Below are positions 61,567-64,000 of a stretch of DNA of 64,000 nucleotides, piece by piece. The position numbers and the translations under genes are program-made. Location: contig JALFTB010000001.1 of the NCBI GenBank assembly GCA_022779465.1, positions 12,448 through 76,447 of the forward strand, in the 5' to 3' direction. Every line of letters begins with the position of its first letter. The stretch's first letter is position 1. This stretch comes from CAG-533 sp022779465. Its GTDB lineage: Bacteria > Bacillota_I > Bacilli_A > RF39 > UBA660. The notes under the pieces are model-generated. The model saw only the letters and a program-made list of their open reading frames with translations, made no database searches and was not told where the DNA came from.

Positions 61567-62172
61567 GTGAATTATACAAAAATAAAAGAAGAAGCAAGAA
61601 ATAAAATTAAAGGAAATATTTGGAAATTAATATTGCCATCTTTAATTGTATTTGCAATACAATTAGTTGTTACTTTAAGTACAACAGATTTTACAGATTT
61701 ACAAAATACTAGTGGAGATGGAATATCATCTTTAGTAACAATTGCATTATATCCTATTGAATTTGGTATTGTAGTATATTACTTAGATTTTGTAAGAGGT
61801 AAAGATGTTCAATTAAAAGATATTTTTGGTTATTATAAACAATTTGGACCAATATTCTTACTTTTTTTCTTAATAGGCTTATTTACTACATTATGGACTT
61901 TATTATTCATTATTCCAGGTATTATTGCAGCTATTAAATACTCAATGGCTCCTTATATTATGGCTGATGGTGAAACCGATGCAATGACTTGTATTAATAA
62001 AAGTAAAGTAATGATGAATGGTTATAAAGGCGATTATTTTTGCTTTAAATTGAGTTTTATTGGATGGTTTTTATTAGGTTTAATTACATTTGGAATAGCT
62101 TACATTTATGTAGTTCCTTATATGAAAATAGCTGATGCTCTTTATTATGAAGAACTTAAAAAAATTAGTTAA
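61567..62172 (+). CDS. DUF975 membrane protein
   Basis: 201-residue protein with about five hydrophobic segments (19-38, 55-75, 96-120 twice-kinked, 158-182). It carries the DUF975 pattern: N-terminal 'IKEEARNKIKGNIWKLILPSLI', central 'FLIGLFTTLWTLLFIIPGIIAAIKYSMAPYIMAD' region and 'CINKSKVMMNGYKGDYFCFKLSFIGWFLLG'. Begins at GTG with AAAGGTG SD. Function unknown. Last gene before the candidate small RNA. Confidence 0.8.
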   Translation: MNYTKIKEEARNKIKGNIWKLILPSLIVFAIQLVVTLSTTDFTDLQNTSGDGISSLVTIALYPIEFGIVVYYLDFVRGKDVQLKDIFGYYKQFGPIFLLFFLIGLFTTLWTLLFIIPGIIAAIKYSMAPYIMADGETDAMTCINKSKVMMNGYKGDYFCFKLSFIGWFLLGLITFGIAYIYVVPYMKIADALYYEELKKIS

Positions 62173-62178
62173 AACAAA

Positions 62179-62207
62179 TTGACAAAGAGATAATAATTTT
62201 ATATTAT
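62179..62207 (+). promoter_or_regulatory. Promoter of a candidate small RNA
   Basis: TTGACA (62179-62184), 17-bp spacer, TATTAT (62202-62207): a near-consensus promoter seven bases after the DUF975 gene with no coding gene for 220 bp. Confidence 0.75.
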
Positions 62208-62213
62208 TATTAT

Positions 62214-62312
62214 AGGCATGGTATTAATAGCCATGCTGATAATCTCTAACGACTTAATGTTAGAGTGTTATCAACCAAAACCCCCTGAAGAGACGCTACG
62301 GCGTCTCATTTT
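62214..62312 (+). ncRNA. Candidate small structured RNA
   Basis: Expected transcript starts near 62214. Hairpin a: GCATGG / CCATGC (62216-62236). Hairpin b: TGATAA-CTCTAAC paired with GTTAGAG-TTATCA (62237-62273). A single-stranded CCAAAACCCCCTGAA linker follows, then terminator hairpin GAGACGC-TACG-GCGTCTC (62290-62307) and TTTTG. No open frame. Family not recognised; could be a trans-acting sRNA with a C-rich seed. Confidence 0.6.
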
Positions 62313-62319
62313 GTTTATT

Positions 62320-62350
62320 TATAAGGCCTCTTGGTCTTTTTATTTTTGTC
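62320..62350 (+). terminator. Second terminator after the candidate small RNA
   Basis: AAGGCC / GGTCTT stem (one G-U pair) with a TCTT loop and TTTATTTTT, backing up the first terminator. Confidence 0.65.
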
Positions 62351-62428
62351 TGGGTGACATTTAGGTGACAATTGTATAAATGAATTAGAATTTTGTGATA
62401 TAATAGTAGTTAAAAATTAGGAGAGCTT

Positions 62429-62782
62429 ATGTACAAAATTATAAAAATTATTAGTTATTTAATTAGACAATTTTGTTTGCCAAATCCATTCGCAAATATG
62501 TTTGAACCAAATATAGCAGAAATCGTTAATTGGTCTGTAGGGGGTGTTTTTGTGCTTTTTGCATATATCTTAACAGGAACATGGTACGAAAGTGAAGAAT
62601 GGTATTATTGGTTGGGAAGTTTAGGCTTTTTGATTAATTATGCTATTATAACTGGCTTATTATTGTTAATAAGTAGGTTAACCTCAGTTTTATGGTTAAT
62701 TATTGTAATCTTTTTAATTATATATATACTATTGTGTGTAATAGAGTATAAATTGTTTAATAGACATCAACATATGTTTTAA
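62429..62782 (+). CDS. Hypothetical small membrane protein
   Basis: 117 residues, not recognised. About three hydrophobic helices (34-50, 62-82, 84-107), a Trp-rich middle ('TGTWYESEEWYYWLGSLG') and a short basic tail. Own promoter likely (ATATAAT about 30 bp upstream) and AGGAGAG SD. It lies after tandem GGTGACA repeats at the switch from core genes to accessory content. Confidence 0.5.
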   Translation: MYKIIKIISYLIRQFCLPNPFANMFEPNIAEIVNWSVGGVFVLFAYILTGTWYESEEWYYWLGSLGFLINYAIITGLLLLISRLTSVLWLIIVIFLIIYILLCVIEYKLFNRHQHMF

Positions 62783-62927
62783 ATGGTTATAAATTCTAAA
62801 TGTGAATAATTGTTTCTTGCAAGTATTTATAATGATTAAGTAAAATCTATTAGCAACTGATAAAACAATTGGAGAAGTGGCTGAAAATAGGTGAAACTGT
62901 GTTATAATTGTATATGGAGATGATACT

Positions 62928-64000
62928 ATGTCAAAATTAAATGTAGACCAAAAGAATATTAAATTACTTTTCGCTGATAAGAAAGCAGATTTTCTTATTC
63001 CAGATTATCAAAGACCATATGCATGGTCAGAAGAAGAATGCCAAACTTTATGGGAAGATATCTTTGATTTCGCAATTCCTGAAGGAGATGCTACAAAGTT
63101 CAATAGTGAAGAAGAATATTACTTAGGACCAATTGTTACTTTCAAAAACGATAATAATAAATTAGAAGTAATCGATGGACAACAAAGATTGACTACTCTT
63201 ATGTTACTTTTAAGAGCATTCCACATTAGCTTTGGTGAAATGAGAGATGAAAACTCTAAAAAGATTAAGGAGTTAATTGAAAGTTGCATTTGGAAAACTG
63301 ATGAGTTTGGTAATGCCGATAAGGATTTATTAAAGATTGATTCAGAGGTTGCTACTGATAATGAAAAAGATGAATTTCTATCTATATTAAATACTGGAAC
63401 AGCACCTTCATCAATGAAAAGTAAGTATGCTGAAAATTATAGATATTTCCAAAAGAAGATAGATGAATTCTTACATAGTTATCCTGGATACTTTTCATAC
63501 TTACCAGCGAGAATATTAAATAACTGTATTCTTTTACCAATTGAAGCAGATAATCAAAATACTGCATTAAGAATATTTTCAACATTAAATGATAGAGGAT
63601 TACCTTTATCAGATGCTGATATCTTTAAAGCACAATTCTATAAATATTATTCTGATAAAGGTCAAAAGGAATCATTTATAAAAACATGGAAAGAATTAGA
63701 AGAATTAAGTGATAAGATATTCCATCCAATTTCAGGTACACCAATGGATGAATTGTTTACTAGATATATGTATTATGAAAGAGCAAAAATGGGAATTAAA
63801 TCATCAACTACTGAAGCTTTAAGAAGATTCTATGAAAGAGATTCATATAGCTTGTTAAAGAATGATTATACATTAAATAATTTAGTTGAATTAGCAAACT
63901 TTTGGAACGATGTATCAAATCAAAATCGTGAAAGATTTAGTGACAGAATATTAAAGAAACTATTTGTATTAAATATGGCACCTAATGGTATGTGGGCATA
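62928..64000 (+). CDS. DUF262 (GmrS/ParB-like) domain protein, 3' truncated by window
   Basis: Open from ATG 62928 to the window end (357 full codons). The N-terminus has 'FLIPDYQRPYAWSEEECQTLWEDI' and the catalytic 'IDGQQRLTTLMLLL' motif of DUF262, the ParB-superfamily nucleotidase half of GmrSD-type type IV restriction enzymes and related anti-phage proteins. The later 'ALRIFSTLNDRGLPLSDADIFKAQFYK' is also family-typical. If the missing C-terminus has DUF1524 (HNH, GmrD) it would be a full GmrSD; this cannot be seen. Extended -10 TATAAT at 62903-62908. Confidence 0.88.
   Translation, partial: MSKLNVDQKNIKLLFADKKADFLIPDYQRPYAWSEEECQTLWEDIFDFAIPEGDATKFNSEEEYYLGPIVTFKNDNNKLEVIDGQQRLTTLMLLLRAFHISFGEMRDENSKKIKELIESCIWKTDEFGNADKDLLKIDSEVATDNEKDEFLSILNTGTAPSSMKSKYAENYRYFQKKIDEFLHSYPGYFSYLPARILNNCILLPIEADNQNTALRIFSTLNDRGLPLSDADIFKAQFYKYYSDKGQKESFIKTWKELEELSDKIFHPISGTPMDELFTRYMYYERAKMGIKSSTTEALRRFYERDSYSLLKNDYTLNNLVELANFWNDVSNQNRERFSDRILKKLFVLNMAPNGMWA

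Noticed and set aside
1..64000. Mycoplasma-like code with UGA as Trp
   Set aside because: UGA ends real genes such as prmC, and conserved Trp positions use UGG.
1..64000. Insertion sequences or prophage
   Set aside because: No transposase, integrase, terminal repeats or phage structural genes are visible; only the last 1.6 kb looks accessory.

Overview
The window is very AT-rich DNA from a low-GC Bacillota (Bacilli-type) bacterium and spans the chromosomal replication origin. UGA is used as a stop (for example in prmC) and UGG as Trp, so this is the standard bacterial code and not that of mycoplasmas. PFOR and rubrerythrin point to an anaerobe. Many endospore genes (spoVT, bofA, yabG, spoVG, yabP, yabQ, spoIIR, spoIID, spoIIQ-like) point to a spore former or recent descendant of one. 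My guess is an uncultured gut Erysipelotrichia/RFN20-like lineage; the guess rests on content and synteny only.

Layout. oriC lies around 36.7-38.5 kb, flanking dnaA. To its left almost everything is on the minus strand and to its right almost everything is on the plus strand, so genes follow replication on both arms. The left arm, read leftwards, is dnaA, dnaN, a comK homologue, recF, gyrB, gyrA, a roughly 0.7 kb centromere-like region, SRP RNA, tadA, dnaX, ybaB, recR, bofA, holB, ricT, trmN6, pth, mfd, spoVT, T-box/metG, tatD, a 3D-domain protein, ksgA, yabG, veg, spoVG, yabP, yabQ, divIC, tmRNA. This is close to Bacillus subtilis order. Beyond it are less conserved envelope genes (patatin, thioredoxin-like, PH-like, LysM, a large membrane protein), tRNA-Cys, a lipid kinase, yfhO, typA, rubrerythrin and a truncated fem gene.

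The right arm is rpmH, rnpA, yidC, jag, mnmE, mnmG, rsmG and a noc/parB-family gene, then a class A PBP on the opposite strand, rpoE, prfA, prmC, spoIIR, mntP, murA, rpmE, rpiB, ywzB-like, spoIID, a spoIIQ-like gene, nifJ, a structured element, recG, a DUF975 gene and a candidate small RNA. The last 1.6 kb looks accessory: a small membrane protein and the start of a DUF262 (GmrSD-type) gene cut by the window edge.

The most interesting locus is 28.6-29.3 kb. It holds six perfect parS palindromes, one 26-bp palindrome containing the consensus Noc-binding site, three copies of another inverted repeat each placed about 20 bp before a parS, and TGTGGA motifs touching several parS sites. The noc-like gene at 44.6 kb has Noc-type specificity residues at two key positions, but lacks the usual N-terminal membrane helix and carries a long acidic C-terminus; no parA or second parB is in the window. 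Other points of interest are a ComK homologue between dnaN and recF with three 10-bp-phased repeats upstream, spoIID that seems to start at ATC, terminator-like hairpins overlapping the ribosome-binding sites or starts of yabP, spoIIR and mntP, and two unassigned structured RNA elements.
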